From NCBI GenBank assembly GCA_004352715.1, contig SCFE01000041.1, positions 1,859,553 through 1,923,552 of the forward strand: a DNA stretch of 64,000 nucleotides. The letters run 5' to 3'. Below, one piece after another: positions 24,795-35,900 of the stretch. The notes below the pieces were generated by a model, which did no database searches, had not been told where the DNA came from, and worked only from the letters and a program-made list of their open reading frames with translations. Numbering within the stretch: the first letter of the stretch is position 1; each line of letters begins with the position of its first letter. Position numbers and translations under genes: made by a program. The DNA comes from Hofstenia miamia. Its lineage: Eukaryota > Xenacoelomorpha > Acoela.

Positions 24795-24802
24795 ATGTAA
24801 CC

Positions 24803-25850
24803 CAGGCATTTATCATTGAAAGGTCCAGCAAATTCTAAAATGCAGCTATTGGCCATCTTCGTGATGCTGCTTTTTGGACATAGACCTCTACACACTCCAT
24901 CCAACCTATCTACACCCCATTTATTATAGTTGTAAAAACAAAAAAAATACGGTTTCTTCCTTGGATTACAATATTGTTAGGCTCCACAGCATCACGATCT
25001 TGTGTGAACAGTAAACTTCCTGGCTTGTTTTTTTACTCTGATATTTTACTAGCATTAGCTTTCCCGATTTGAAAAATTCAGAATCTCACAAATTTAGTTT
25101 TTTAGAAATCATGAGAATTTCTTTTTTGTTCGAACTGATTGTTCCAGATGAGGAAGTATTTTGTTTTGCTAGTTCATCAGCAAAAGCAGATGGGGTAAAA
25201 AAATCATCTTTGGTAAGTCTAACACTAAGATTTAGATAGATTTTAGCAATAGCATGAACCAGGCATTCCTAAAGATGTTTCGTGATCCTGATTTTCAACT
25301 TTACTCAAGTAAGGTGTGATTGAAATGCAGTATTTGGATTCCAATTCAAAAAGGATCCAAGATGTTATCCAAATGTATGTATATTTAACATTTTTTTACT
25401 TGTTTCTCGATTTTCCTTGCGTGTTATGTTTATTGAGTAAGTGCGACAACGTTAACAATTTGTGGAAGAAACAAAGAATTATCTGATTCATATATTTTGT
25501 GACTCCATGGTATTGATGTTTTCATCACCACTATCAAAGTCATTAATATTTTGCAAAAATAAGGCTTTGGTCTTGCTAGTACGAAATTGTCATTCACCCA
25601 TCACCGTAAAATATTTCTAAATCAAACTAGTTGGTGAAATGTCCAATCGTAATTAAATTAACTGACAACTGCAAGATATTGTTGAATGTTGGTGTAAATC
25701 TCCTATGTCTAAAAATTTTGTTCTATAGATTTTGAGTATCCCAGCAAGCAGTGTTCCGGTTGAAAGACTGCTATCTGCTTGCAAATTCAGATCTAGCCAC
25801 CGGCAAACAGCATGTCTTCTAAAAATTTGGTAGCTTTAGTTCAAATTTCA
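24803..25850 (+). pseudogene. hAT transposase remnant with C-terminal dimerisation motif
   Basis: The best-preserved part is at about 25736-25830 and encodes IPASSVPVERLLSACK followed by FRSSHRQTA. This matches the hAT dimerisation region (the usual pattern is PASS-x-x-x-ER-x-FS). Upstream, frames near 25125-25200 and 25455-25560 give transposase-like pieces (for example VEETKNYLIHIF) separated by stops and frameshifts. No catalytic motif could be placed with confidence. It is clearly non-functional. Confidence 0.7.
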
Positions 25851-26042
25851 TTTATTGAATAAATTGTTTGTTAATTGAAATTTAGTTTCTAAATACACGA
25901 AAATACGCGATTTTAAAATACAGGAAATACCGATACACGATCAGTTAAGATACTCAAAATACAAATACACGACAAAAGTGATGCACGTCAATACACTAGT
26001 TTTATCAATTAATAATAATATATATATATATATATATATATA

Positions 26043-26741
26043 TTTCTACACACTCCATCCAACCAGGAATTCATCATTGAAACGTCCAGCAAATTCTAAA
26101 ATGCAGCTATTGGCCATCTTCGTGATGCTGCTTTTTGGACATAGACTTCTACACACTCCATCCAACCAGGAATTCATCATTGAAACGTCCAGCAAATTCT
26201 AAAATGCAGCTATTGGCCATCTTCGTTGTTTTTTTACTCTGATATTTTACTAGCATTAGCTTTCCCGATTTGAAAAAAATGCAGAATCTCACAAATTTAG
26301 TTTTTTAGAACGCATGAGAATTTCTTTTTTGTTTGAACTGATTGTTCCAGATGAGGAAGTATTTTGTTTTGCTAGCAAAAACAGCTGGGGTAAAAAAATC
26401 ATCTTTGGTAAGTCTAAGACTAAGATTTAGATAGATTTTAGCAATGGCATGAAACAAGGCATTCCTAAAGATGTTTCGTGATCCTGATTTTCAACTTTAC
26501 TCAAGTAAGGTGTGATTGAAATGCAGTATTTGGATTCCAATTCAAAAAGGATCTAAGATGTTATCCCAAATGTATGTATATTTAACATTTTTTTACCTGT
26601 TTCTCGATTTTCCTTGCGTGTTATGTTTATTGAGTAAGTGCGACCACGTTAACAATTTGTGGAAGAAACAAAGAATTATCTGATTCATATATTTTGTGAC
26701 TCCATGGTATTGATGTTTTCATCACCACTATCAAAGTCATT
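26043..26741 (+). repeat. Partial duplication of the hAT interior with a ~102-bp tandem unit
   Basis: A unit containing ACACACTCCATCCAACCAGG through TGGCCATCTTCGT occurs at 26043-26125 and again at 26146-26224, and once, diverged, around 24805-24900. After that, 26225-26741 repeats 25024-25541 closely, with about 160 bases missing between. The repeat runs straight into the gap. A (TA)n tract precedes it near 26017-26042. Confidence 0.85.
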
Positions 26742-27741
26742 NNNNNNNNNNNNNNNNNNNNNNNNNNNNNNNNNNNNNNNNNNNNNNNNNNNNNNNNNNN
26801 NNNNNNNNNNNNNNNNNNNNNNNNNNNNNNNNNNNNNNNNNNNNNNNNNNNNNNNNNNNNNNNNNNNNNNNNNNNNNNNNNNNNNNNNNNNNNNNNNNNN
26901 NNNNNNNNNNNNNNNNNNNNNNNNNNNNNNNNNNNNNNNNNNNNNNNNNNNNNNNNNNNNNNNNNNNNNNNNNNNNNNNNNNNNNNNNNNNNNNNNNNNN
27001 NNNNNNNNNNNNNNNNNNNNNNNNNNNNNNNNNNNNNNNNNNNNNNNNNNNNNNNNNNNNNNNNNNNNNNNNNNNNNNNNNNNNNNNNNNNNNNNNNNNN
27101 NNNNNNNNNNNNNNNNNNNNNNNNNNNNNNNNNNNNNNNNNNNNNNNNNNNNNNNNNNNNNNNNNNNNNNNNNNNNNNNNNNNNNNNNNNNNNNNNNNNN
27201 NNNNNNNNNNNNNNNNNNNNNNNNNNNNNNNNNNNNNNNNNNNNNNNNNNNNNNNNNNNNNNNNNNNNNNNNNNNNNNNNNNNNNNNNNNNNNNNNNNNN
27301 NNNNNNNNNNNNNNNNNNNNNNNNNNNNNNNNNNNNNNNNNNNNNNNNNNNNNNNNNNNNNNNNNNNNNNNNNNNNNNNNNNNNNNNNNNNNNNNNNNNN
27401 NNNNNNNNNNNNNNNNNNNNNNNNNNNNNNNNNNNNNNNNNNNNNNNNNNNNNNNNNNNNNNNNNNNNNNNNNNNNNNNNNNNNNNNNNNNNNNNNNNNN
27501 NNNNNNNNNNNNNNNNNNNNNNNNNNNNNNNNNNNNNNNNNNNNNNNNNNNNNNNNNNNNNNNNNNNNNNNNNNNNNNNNNNNNNNNNNNNNNNNNNNNN
27601 NNNNNNNNNNNNNNNNNNNNNNNNNNNNNNNNNNNNNNNNNNNNNNNNNNNNNNNNNNNNNNNNNNNNNNNNNNNNNNNNNNNNNNNNNNNNNNNNNNNN
27701 NNNNNNNNNNNNNNNNNNNNNNNNNNNNNNNNNNNNNNNNN
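26742..27741. other. Assembly gap of exactly 1000 N
   Basis: The run of N has the default length used for gaps of unknown size, so true spacing across it is unknown. Long open frames that appear to cross it are artefacts. Confidence 0.99.
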
Positions 27742-28829
27742 AGACAGTCATTGGAAACACCTCACAAACGAAAGAGCTACAAGAGAACATTTCTGCCCAG
27801 CTTGCCTGAAACTAACCTAAGATCTTGATCAGAAAATTTTCACACTTCTTAATTAGCCCTTCTGATCCAATTGTACTGTACTGCACATGCGCCTATGTTT
27901 GTTGGGCTCATTCTATAGTTGTATTCACATATGCATATGAATACTTGTGAAATAATAAATGTATCCGTATTACATTCGTTTTATTTAGTAAATGAATACT
28001 ATAAATCAATTATAGGCTACCGTATCAGTAGATATCAGTGTAAAATTTAGTTCATTTATAAGATATAAGGTTAAGTTGCTATAATTGAAAATCGCCAATT
28101 TGTCAGTAGTGTAGCAGTAGTACCGTACATTACGAATTTGCAAAAAATCAAAACACCGATTACGGAAAAACTAGAGCACTGGACGAAAAACGGGCTTCAG
28201 ATTTGGAATCAATGAGGTCAAATTAGGTGGAAACAATGAAAATTACCCATGCAGCAAAATGAGTGTTTTCCAGTGTAATTTATTAATTATTATGGTTTCT
28301 CCTTGAATTTCATTATAACTAAATGAATTTCGAATTCTTGTTGATGATTGCAAATGCATACCACTGCATTCTAGCTACTCAAAATAAGTCTGAATGTGCA
28401 TAGCCAGTAGTCCAAGCAACACAATTACTAGGAAGCGCACTCGCTTGTTGGCTTCTCATGTTAATGAACTTTTGGTCAGCGTTGACCATTGGCAAGGATG
28501 GACGTGGGCACAGATTTTCGTACCCAACGCGCATCCGCAACATCTGTGCCCTACCCAACCAGCATCCGCACAATTTTGAAAAAAGCTGTAGTCAACCCAT
28601 GCCTTCACCCCAATGAACAAGAATCGTACCCGATTTTGAAAAAATATAATCGCGATTTTACTTAAAAAAGAGTAATTTTCCCCATAGCAAAGTATTTTAA
28701 TCTACAACATAGATCACCGTGCTGTATGCATACTATCATGGTTCGCTACAATGTAATTTTTATCTTTTTGTGGACATTTTATTTAACCGATCTGTCTAAC
28801 AGATTTCTTATTTTTATTTATTTATGAAA
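27742..28829. other. No recognisable gene
   Basis: This is AT-rich except for a GC-richer patch at 28480-28580. In that patch a motif containing TACCCAAC and GCATCCGCA occurs twice about 37 bases apart, which suggests an element end. No coding sequence is identifiable. Confidence 0.5.
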
Positions 28830-29790
28830 AGAGTTTATTTTCTAAAAGAAAGTTACAAATAATAAAAATTATGTACAAAATAAAAAATTATTTTTATGCT
28901 TTTGAAAGTTTTTTGGACAATTGAATAAATCAATCTCAGTATAAAGATGCATATAATTTGCTAGTTTAACAATTCTGTGGAAAATTGAATTATGTGTAGA
29001 TTTTTTATTCAGATATTTTGACGTGAAAACTGTTGATCTTCTTGTTGAAGTGCGAGGAATGAAAATGTCGATGAAATCCTTATAATTTAAATCTAATTTA
29101 TGATTTAAAGTTTGTTGAGGTAAAGCAGATCTGAAATTTCTAAATACAAAGAAATAGGCAATATGTTCAGTTTAAATAGTCTTTCCTTATAATTTTTAAG
29201 TGGTAAAATCCATTTTGTACAGCGTTTTTGCAATTTTTTTTCAGTATGTTAAAATTCGAGGAATTGCAATACCATATTTGAGAATTGTAGGTCAGTTTAG
29301 ATTTCATCATAGTGCTATATATGTGTATTTTTGTTCGAATCGAAGATTGGTGTTAAAAGGAATATTACGCTTAAGATAAAGTAATGTATAACTAACTGCT
29401 TTAATTTTGTTAGAGATATGGCTGTTCCATTACAGATTTTTGGAGATATAAACTCCAAGGTCATTAACAGAATTTGAGGAATTTATAGTAGTTTCCATTA
29501 TTTGAATCAAGGGTGAATCTTGTAAAGAAAATAACTGAAATTTATTAACATTTAATTTCATCTCATTCTTGTAGGCTCAATTTTGAATTACAGCAAAATC
29601 TTCTTCAATTAGTGACGGAGATGTAGAGAACAATTTAATATCATCTGCGAAAAACTTGTTTAATAACAGAAAAGAATAGCAAAAATTGTACTTTATAATG
29701 CCAAATTTTTTTACCAATTGCATTGTAAACAAGTTTGGGTTGTTGAGGACTGCGCCTGGAACAGAACTAAAATAAGTCAATTTCAAATAA
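28830..29790 (-). pseudogene. CR1/Jockey-type LINE fragment, end of reverse transcriptase
   Basis: The minus strand first encodes KFFADDIKLFS, the reverse transcriptase motif C with both Asp residues. Next come NEMKLNVNKFQLFSL (motif D region) and VNDLGVYISKNL, the DLGV motif that follows the catalytic domain in CR1- and Jockey-type LINEs. Further down, NYKERLFKLNILPIS and STRRSTVFTSKY give the C-terminal part, ending near FQKHKNNFL. Stops and at least one frameshift interrupt it. The front of the transcriptase, the endonuclease and ORF1 are missing. Confidence 0.75.
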
Positions 29791-30659
29791 GAACTGTTAG
29801 TGTCACTTGAGGTAGTGGCTGGCTCAAGCTAAGTCGTGATCAACTTCAAGCCTTGAAATTGCATGTTGCGTTGTCGTCTAGGTCCATGAATGCAGAGGAT
29901 CATGCTTCGTAACAAGGAGAAACTAAGTTTGCATTTTATCCAGTGGCAGGTTATGGAATTGTCACTATGCCTTTTAACAGCGATTAGATACTCAATCATG
30001 TGTGGCAGAAATTGTTTCCGTCTAAACTCGGTTTTGTATTTACCTATTCTAAATTTTCTAATGCAAGCGTTCTGGTTGAGTTACGATGAGAAGGTTTGGA
30101 CATGTAGATAACACTTGAAATAATTTGGTGGATAGATGTAGTCTACGGAATGAGTGTGAAATGGCCCTTTGCCTGGATTCAGATGTTCCAGATATTATTG
30201 TCCTTTCAGCTCTTTTAAATAATCGTGTGACTTTATTGTCTAAGAAATCGGGTAGAAAATGGAATAAATTATGTTTTCATTTATCATGTGAATTAGTGGG
30301 ACAGTTAAAATATGGTTAAAGCTACGCAAACAAGCAAATTATGAGGATCATCTTTTAAAATTAATAAAATTGTGCAGAGTGTTCATATTGCACACACACA
30401 TTTGTTTTTTGATCTTTGGAGTAGGTGCATGGTGTTGAATTTCAGTACAAAAAAATTGACCAACCCTATTGACTATCAAATGGGGTAAGTAGGAACAGTG
30501 TTGAGAAATAGGAAATTGTAGACAAGGAGAAAATTTTATTTAATTATTGCTCATGCTATGCTTAATATATTATATTGTTCTTGTGTATAAATTAATCACT
30601 ATAAGTTTATATGTCACAGGGTAGGCGTAGCTATGCTCATCTTGCATCTAATTTCCTTA
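29791..30659. other. No recognisable gene
   Basis: Two adjacent open frames of 64-73 codons (29890-30111 and 30125-30319) resemble nothing known to me and lack splice or start context. No repeat boundaries are visible. Confidence 0.5.
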
Positions 30660-31835
30660 GTATTTTTTAAAAATGATTCATTGTATTTCAGTTGGCTGTA
30701 AAACGGTGTATCAATGGAAATGTATTTGACTTAATTGCAAAGATATACAATTAATTGATGAGCTGTAACTATAAACGAACTGTTATTTTCATGTCTCGAC
30801 TAACAGCATTGCTGAGAGTAAAATTAAATGCACATCTATCGAAATATAATTCTCACGTAAATAATTATTAGAAGCTATTCGTTGGCTTAGATATTTAACG
30901 GTTTGACAAACTATTTCTTACATCACTTTTAAATAAGAATAATTTATTCAAAGAGGCTTTCAACAACTTCAACATAATAATTAAATAAAAAAACTTCATG
31001 GTGAATGCACGTAAAAATAATATTTAATATTTTCAGAATGTGTGGAATACTCAGCGCTTTGTAGTGATAAATAACATAAATTTATTTTGAAATCTGTAAG
31101 TTGCTATGATATATAAAGCGTTTTGGAATTGCTATAATGTTGATAGTACGGGATTTCACATTAGAAATTATTTGACAGGCTGTTAGCCTAAATTTTAACG
31201 TAATTGCAGTTGTGAATCTATGTTGCTAAATGGAATATAAAATCTTGAATAAAAAAGATCAAGTTTTTGTAATTCAAATGAAATATAAGTTATTATTTTA
31301 TATTGTTAGAATTAATTTATCAGAACATAGTTTGTATTTAACGGCAGAAGTATGGTTGACATATTTACTACTTCCTGCAATCAGTGGTGTAACGTGGAAA
31401 ATTTTAGACCAGAGGCCCCCTCATAAAATTTTCATAAAGGATTTTTAAATACGTCTATGAATTCAGGGGTGTGCAATGAATGATTTGTCGGAACAATGAT
31501 TTGCAAATATTTCAACAAAAATTCTAATTATTAGGAAAAAATGCATAAATATGTTTTTACAATAATTTTGTCATACTAAGATAGAATTACACATGCGCAT
31601 TTTACTACTTACCAGAAGAACTTGCTCTCAATAACGCTGAATATACAGATATTTTTCTAAATAAAAAATTCTGATCTTTTGCAATTTCGTTCAGAAATAA
31701 TTTCTTTAAACATTTTAAATAATATTTAGTTCTTGATAAAAAATTGCAATACGAAATACACTATTATAGACCCCTATATACATGCAACATACGAGAAGAA
31801 ACTTTACATAAAAAGATTGTTTAGATAAACATTAA
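30660..31835. repeat. Dispersed repeat R1, copy B, left part
   Basis: Positions 30690-30812 match 8185-8341, 30813-31190 match 9792-10125 and beyond, and 31472-31831 match 7375-7840. The hAT target AGCATTGC is single and unoccupied here (30805-30812). The segment order differs from copy A. A CAGTGGTGTAACG sequence near 31382 may be the start of another small insertion. The copy is interrupted at TTAA by the piggyBac element. Confidence 0.75.
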
Positions 31836-31984
31836 CCTTCTAGTGCCTGAACCAAGAAATACTTCGAATTTTTTGTTCATATTTCAGAAACCAATCATTT
31901 ATGACACAAAATACTATCTGTGAAGGTTTTACATAAAATCTTAAAAAACATAATAAATAAATAAATATATATATATATATATAT

Positions 31985-32000
31985 GTTCCCATATGGGAAC
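31985..32000. promoter_or_regulatory. Subterminal palindrome of the piggyBac element, copy 1
   Basis: GTTCCCATATGGGAAC is a perfect 16-base palindrome followed by GTTAGG, about 150 bases inside the left end. Repeated palindromes near transposon ends often bind the transposase. That role is inferred here. Confidence 0.55.
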
Positions 32001-32136
32001 GTTAGGATCTTAAGGTAAAATTTTTGCTTGATTTTGAGTCAAAACAAAACAACTTTTTAAAAAGTTTATTTCTCGCAATTATTACACGTAGGAATAATTG
32101 TGTGTGTGATGCGTTTTGAATTCAAGATATTAATAT

Positions 32137-33890
32137 TCACTTTGTATGATATGTTTTAAAACACTGAGTTCCTCTGCTGTAGTGAAATTCTAATTTGCAT
32201 CTTGCGCACATTGATCTAGTATTCCTTTTGCATACGACAAATCTACCTTGACTACAAGCAGTAGGTTCATGGTTTTGACGATCAAATCGAACATCCAGAG
32301 GCAGATTTGCATGTCTTCCACCTGTTGTTTGTGCTCTTTTGCCAGAGGATTTCATTAGAACCAACGTTATTTCTCTTCTAAACTCAATGTGAGTTATTTT
32401 TTCTCCAGGATGCAAAGAACAATGAAGTCTCCATGCTGCTACAATAGAAATATTTATCAAATTTGTCATCAATTGCCACCACGATTTTTTTGCCCTGATC
32501 AATGATCTATAAGATGCTATGAGGCGATCCATCAAATCCACTCCTCCCATTCCCTTATTATATAAATGAATGACATTTGGTTGCGGTATCTCAATTTTAC
32601 CTTGTCCTCTAACATGCCGATTCACTTTATGAATTGGTTATGTGTTAAATAATTACTTGCAATGTTCACTAAACTATTATCATGCCACTTACATATGAAA
32701 ACGTCTCCATTGGAGAGATAATATAAACTCCCTCTACTTTGCTTTTTCATTTCTTTATTCGATATCATGCACTTAGAAGCTCCATCTGTTCTATTTTCTC
32801 GTTCCTACTGCAATAAAATCTTTTTCTGTAAGCAACTTCAACAATCTTGAACTTGTGAAGAAGTTGTCAAAATATATCTCAAGAAGTTTGGTTTTTGACT
32901 TTTGTCTCACAACTTCCAGCAAATCCATTACTACTTGCTACCCTAAAGGTTCTTCTGGTTGTCTTGTAGAGTCCTTACCTGTATAAATTTTTAGTTTATA
33001 TGGATAGCCATCATCTCCACATAAAACCCAGAGCTTATAATCAAACCTTATTGGCTTTCCTTTGATATACATTTTAGCACTGTGTTGTCCAAAATACGGA
33101 ACCATGGACTCATCAATACTCAGCTTTTTATGAAATGCACCCTACTGGATAAACTTTAAATTCAGCGAATGATATAGATAGGAAACTTTAGCAACTTTGT
33201 TTCCCGCTTCCAAATTTTCATTATCAGTAACATGAAAATATTTTTTTATTTTCAAATATTTGTCTCTGCTCATTGTGTCCGAAACAAATGGAACTTTAAA
33301 ATCAGTTTGAGTACTCTAGTAATCTCTTTCTTTTGTTACAAAATGGTATCCAGAAAAAATAATATTCCAATGAAATGTTTGATGCCATTTATAGATATAT
33401 CAAAAGTAGGATCATTCTTGTCTCTTCTAGCAAACAAAATTGTTTGTTCTAATATATATTCAAATACATCATCAGTAAAAATATGCTCCAAATTTCATAG
33501 CATGATTTTGCAGGTAAATAAGGAAATTGCTCAATAAAGCCACCTGCCATTTGATCTGTAGATATAGCTTTCGTAAATGAAGATGTTTTTTNTGTTTTTT
33601 CCACCTAGATGCCTAGATGCACTGCGTCTGTTTACAGTTTGAGGTTGTTCTTCGTCGTCGAAACTCAAATTAAATGAAACCTCAATTTCTCCCGCTGGTT
33701 CAAAAAGTTCATCTTCTTCATCAAATTGTTCTTCATCGCTTGGTATGCTTTGATCAGCACTGTTGGGTGGAAGAATAGTAATAGTTGTTGCTGCATCTAT
33801 GTCTTCTGCCTGCAACAAATCCACAGCTTCTTTCAATGTAACCATTTGAATTGGTTTGCTCCTACTTCCATAAAAAAGTCGTGTATCCAT
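32137..33890 (-). pseudogene. piggyBac transposase, broken
   Basis: The ATG at 33890 opens an acidic N-terminal region (EEQFDEEDELFE) of about 100 residues up to a single N at 33592. The central part (about 33520-32640) is interrupted by stops and frameshifts but still encodes SIDESMVPYFG with the first catalytic Asp, then CGDDGYPYKLKIYTGKD, then EIYFDNFFTS with the second. The final open frame (32625-32137) contains VIHLYNKGMGGVDLMDRL with the last acidic catalytic region. It ends in a Cys-rich tail (CKRN, CARCKLEF, QCF), as in the C-terminal zinc-binding domain of the family. All catalytic landmarks remain, but the stops show it is dead. Decay looks recent compared with the piggyBac at 14.4-15.9 kb. 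Confidence 0.88.
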
Positions 33891-34172
33891 GTTTTCTTCT
33901 TTCTAAAAATAGAGATGCAATACTTTGACACAATATACAAGATGATGCAATATTACAATATTACAAGAAAACAAACAAGTTGATTATAAAAAAACATGAT
34001 GAAACATTACACTATCTTTCATGAGTACAAAAATATTTGATAGAGTTTTTTAATAAGCATAAGGCAATGTAATATTGCAAAGCTATTTCTTATTTCTAAC
34101 AAGAAAAAGCACATTTAGCGACACCATCAACGTTCGAAATATGGGCAAAAATTGAACAGTCTAAAGTCTAAC

Positions 34173-34188
34173 GTTCCCAAATGGGAAC
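34173..34188. promoter_or_regulatory. Subterminal palindrome of the piggyBac element, copy 2
   Basis: GTTCCCAAATGGGAAC differs from the left copy by one base. On the minus strand it is followed by GTTAG like copy 1, so the extended motif is inverted relative to copy 1. It lies upstream of the transposase start and could also touch its promoter. Confidence 0.5.
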
Positions 34189-34508
34189 ATCCATTTTCAA
34201 AGTCGTTTTTTATGATAAATAAATTGTAATTAATTTATGTTATGATGAAATTATTTAGTGTTTACACACATTCTTTAAGAAAAAAATCGAATTGCATCAA
34301 TTCTATGTTAGATTTATGTACCTGCAAAAAAGCGGTGCTCAAATATCAAAAATTCCATATTTTTAAGAAAATATTAAAAACACAAACATTATTTTGAATA
34401 TTACCAAATTTGCTGTGAACCAGCTCTAGATATTCAAGTTATAAGATAAAATATTTTTTTTCAAAAAAAATAATATAACACCATTTTTATACCTGATATT
34501 CATAGTGC

Positions 34509-34523
34509 GTCCCATATGGGAAC
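34509..34523. promoter_or_regulatory. Subterminal palindrome of the piggyBac element, copy 3
   Basis: GTCCCATATGGGAAC lacks one T of the 16-base form. It is followed by ATTAGGCAC leading directly into the right terminal repeat. Confidence 0.5.
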
Positions 34524-34539
34524 ATTAGGCACTAAAATG

Positions 34540-34690
34540 TTAAATAGGCTACAGTTGAATGAATTCTAAATCAATGTGTTTTTACAAACATCGCAGTATA
34601 AACAAAACGCTGAGTTTTTAATGTAGGATTATTTGTTAGCTAATAATATTACCGAGTAATCTTTGTAGTAGAGTCAATGGCTATTTTGTT
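34540..34690. repeat. Dispersed repeat R1, copy B, right part
   Basis: The sequence resumes R1 after the piggyBac, matching 7844-8000 (for example GAATTCTAAATC, then AAACG(A)AACGC). It then diverges. Confidence 0.65.
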
Positions 34691-35160
34691 GCGTAGATAT
34701 ATAATGTTTCATTCCAGAAAGAAGGGACAAAGCTAAAGCATACCACCGGGAGATTGAATCTACATAATTTCTTTGTAAAACGTTAAGACGTACCGCCTGG
34801 GGAATAAGTTTAAATATTCCAATAAAAGTTTATCCAAAAATGTAAGGTATACTATTACAGAGATCATTATAGAACACTTCTCAAAACTATATAACACTAC
34901 CTCAAAACATAAAGTAAGTTTCATTAATTCATCTGCGTTTATAATAAAGTGCTAGAATTGAATAAACAAAATTAATTTGTCATATACCATTAAAACTAAT
35001 TGATTTATTAATAAGAACAGTAATTGTATTTTTAGGTTTATGACTTTCACGGAAACAATTGTAGTTAGCAAATCACAGAAAATTATAGCAATAGAAGAAC
35101 CTATGTGTTCACATCGCTTTATGTAATAAAATATTAAATAATAAAATGTGTACGGCTTAC
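34691..35160. other. No recognisable gene
   Basis: Nothing coding or repetitive could be recognised in this AT-rich interval. Confidence 0.5.
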
Positions 35161-35162
35161 GT

Positions 35163-35900
35163 CTAATGCAATATAAATTGCCATGTTGACTCGGTGAGAT
35201 TTGAACTCACAACTTCTTTACATGTGTACAGTTGTGTTAATCTTACACTACGAATCAGTAAATAATTGCTGGCATAAAGCAAAATTTTAACATTTGCACT
35301 CATGAAATTATTAAAGTCACCTATAATATAAAAAACTATATTTGTAAGCATTGCCTACTATATAGAAACTTTTTTCAACGAAATCGTGTTGCAGAAGGAA
35401 TGCCTATAAATTACATTGTTAGCAAAAAAATATACTACCATTAAATTTGGGCAAAGCAAATCATTAGAGTGAAACTTCCAAAATAATTTTCACTGGATTA
35501 CTTAAAAACGCTTTACAAAATTCTATTGTAAAAAAATAATTCAAATACAATTTTATAGCTGGACAGTACGGTCCACATTTAGCTGTACTTTGCAGAGGTT
35601 GACTCTTATATTCGCAACAGAAACATAATTTCCAGAACGACTGCAGTGATAAACAATGTGTTTTGAACCATCCTTTCGTTTGTTTGAATTATATTGAACA
35701 AATCGAATGCATGACGAATTTTCTAATTCCACTTGAAATTCACAAAAATCTAACAAACTGAATAAAATAACATTAACTTAATGTAATTGAACCTTGATAT
35801 GATGAAAATTTTTCGTTGCATTGCAGAAATGTGAAAACATACGTTGTCTAGACTTGAAACGGGTTTAGAACAAACTAAGCGAAAAATTAATGAATGAATT
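35163..35900 (-). mobile_element. MULE copy a, internally deleted
   Basis: The left part (35163-35525) matches the 3' end of MULE copy c (44234-44597) almost exactly. It then jumps directly to the N-terminal exon region (35553-35900), which matches 46640-46960. The transposase core is missing. The remaining N-terminal frame encodes HIVYHCSRSGNYVSV, the Cys-containing N-terminal zinc-binding segment seen in MULE transposases. This is the structure of a non-autonomous deletion derivative. Confidence 0.7.
35186..35257 (-). tRNA. tRNA-like fold in MULE copy a, not a normal tRNA
   Basis: On the minus strand TGATTCG and CGAGTCA pair as a 7-base acceptor stem (one G-U). GTGT/ACAC forms a 4-base D stem. 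GTGAG-TTCAAAT-CTCAC forms a 5-base T arm with a 7-base loop, and total length is about 71-72 nt. The anticodon arm is defective (CTGTACACATGTAAAG, no T at position 33, loop short), and the D loop lacks GG. It is probably a tRNA-derived or mimic segment inside the transposon. Confidence 0.35.

Larger units (their letters stand above)
24063..25998 (+). mobile_element. hAT element with transposase remains
   Basis: The left end reads CAGCGCATTGACGTGTAT and the right end, reversed, reads TAGTGTATTGACGTGCAT. The flanking octamers GTTATAAC (24055-24062) and GTTTTATC (25999-26006) agree at six of eight positions. CGATACACGA-type repeats lie just inside both ends. The interior holds a decayed hAT transposase and an inserted MITE at 24260-24794. 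Confidence 0.7.
31836..34539 (-). mobile_element. piggyBac-type transposon, 2.7 kb, both ends present
   Basis: The element lies between TTAA duplications (31832-31835 and 34540-34543). Its inverted ends read CCTTCTAGTGCCT on the left and CATTTTAGTGCCT on the right when reversed. The length of 2704 bases is usual for the superfamily. It sits in R1, and the intact counterpart site in copy A has a single TTAA. It carries one transposase gene on the minus strand and three copies of a palindromic motif near its ends. Confidence 0.92.

Noticed and set aside
26101-26202. Hydrophobic signal-peptide-like stretch MQLLAIFVMLLFG
   Set aside because: It lies in a tandemly repeated non-coding unit derived from the hAT element and has no gene structure around it.
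26627-27828. Long open frames spanning runs of N (also 42740-44003, 47187-48468, 49498-50655, 52057-53091 and 59464-60632)
   Set aside because: They are open only because N codons are not read as stops. No real sequence supports them.
29330-29350. TGTTCGAATCGAAG resembling a tRNA T arm
   Set aside because: No acceptor or D stem could be formed around it.
31963-31982. CRISPR-like or satellite arrays, considered at each microsatellite and tandem repeat
   Set aside because: The repeats are simple (TA)n or two-copy duplications without regular unique spacers.
35186-35257. Functional nuclear tRNA gene
   Set aside because: The anticodon loop is one base short and lacks T33, and the D loop lacks GG. 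I kept it only as a tRNA-like fold.
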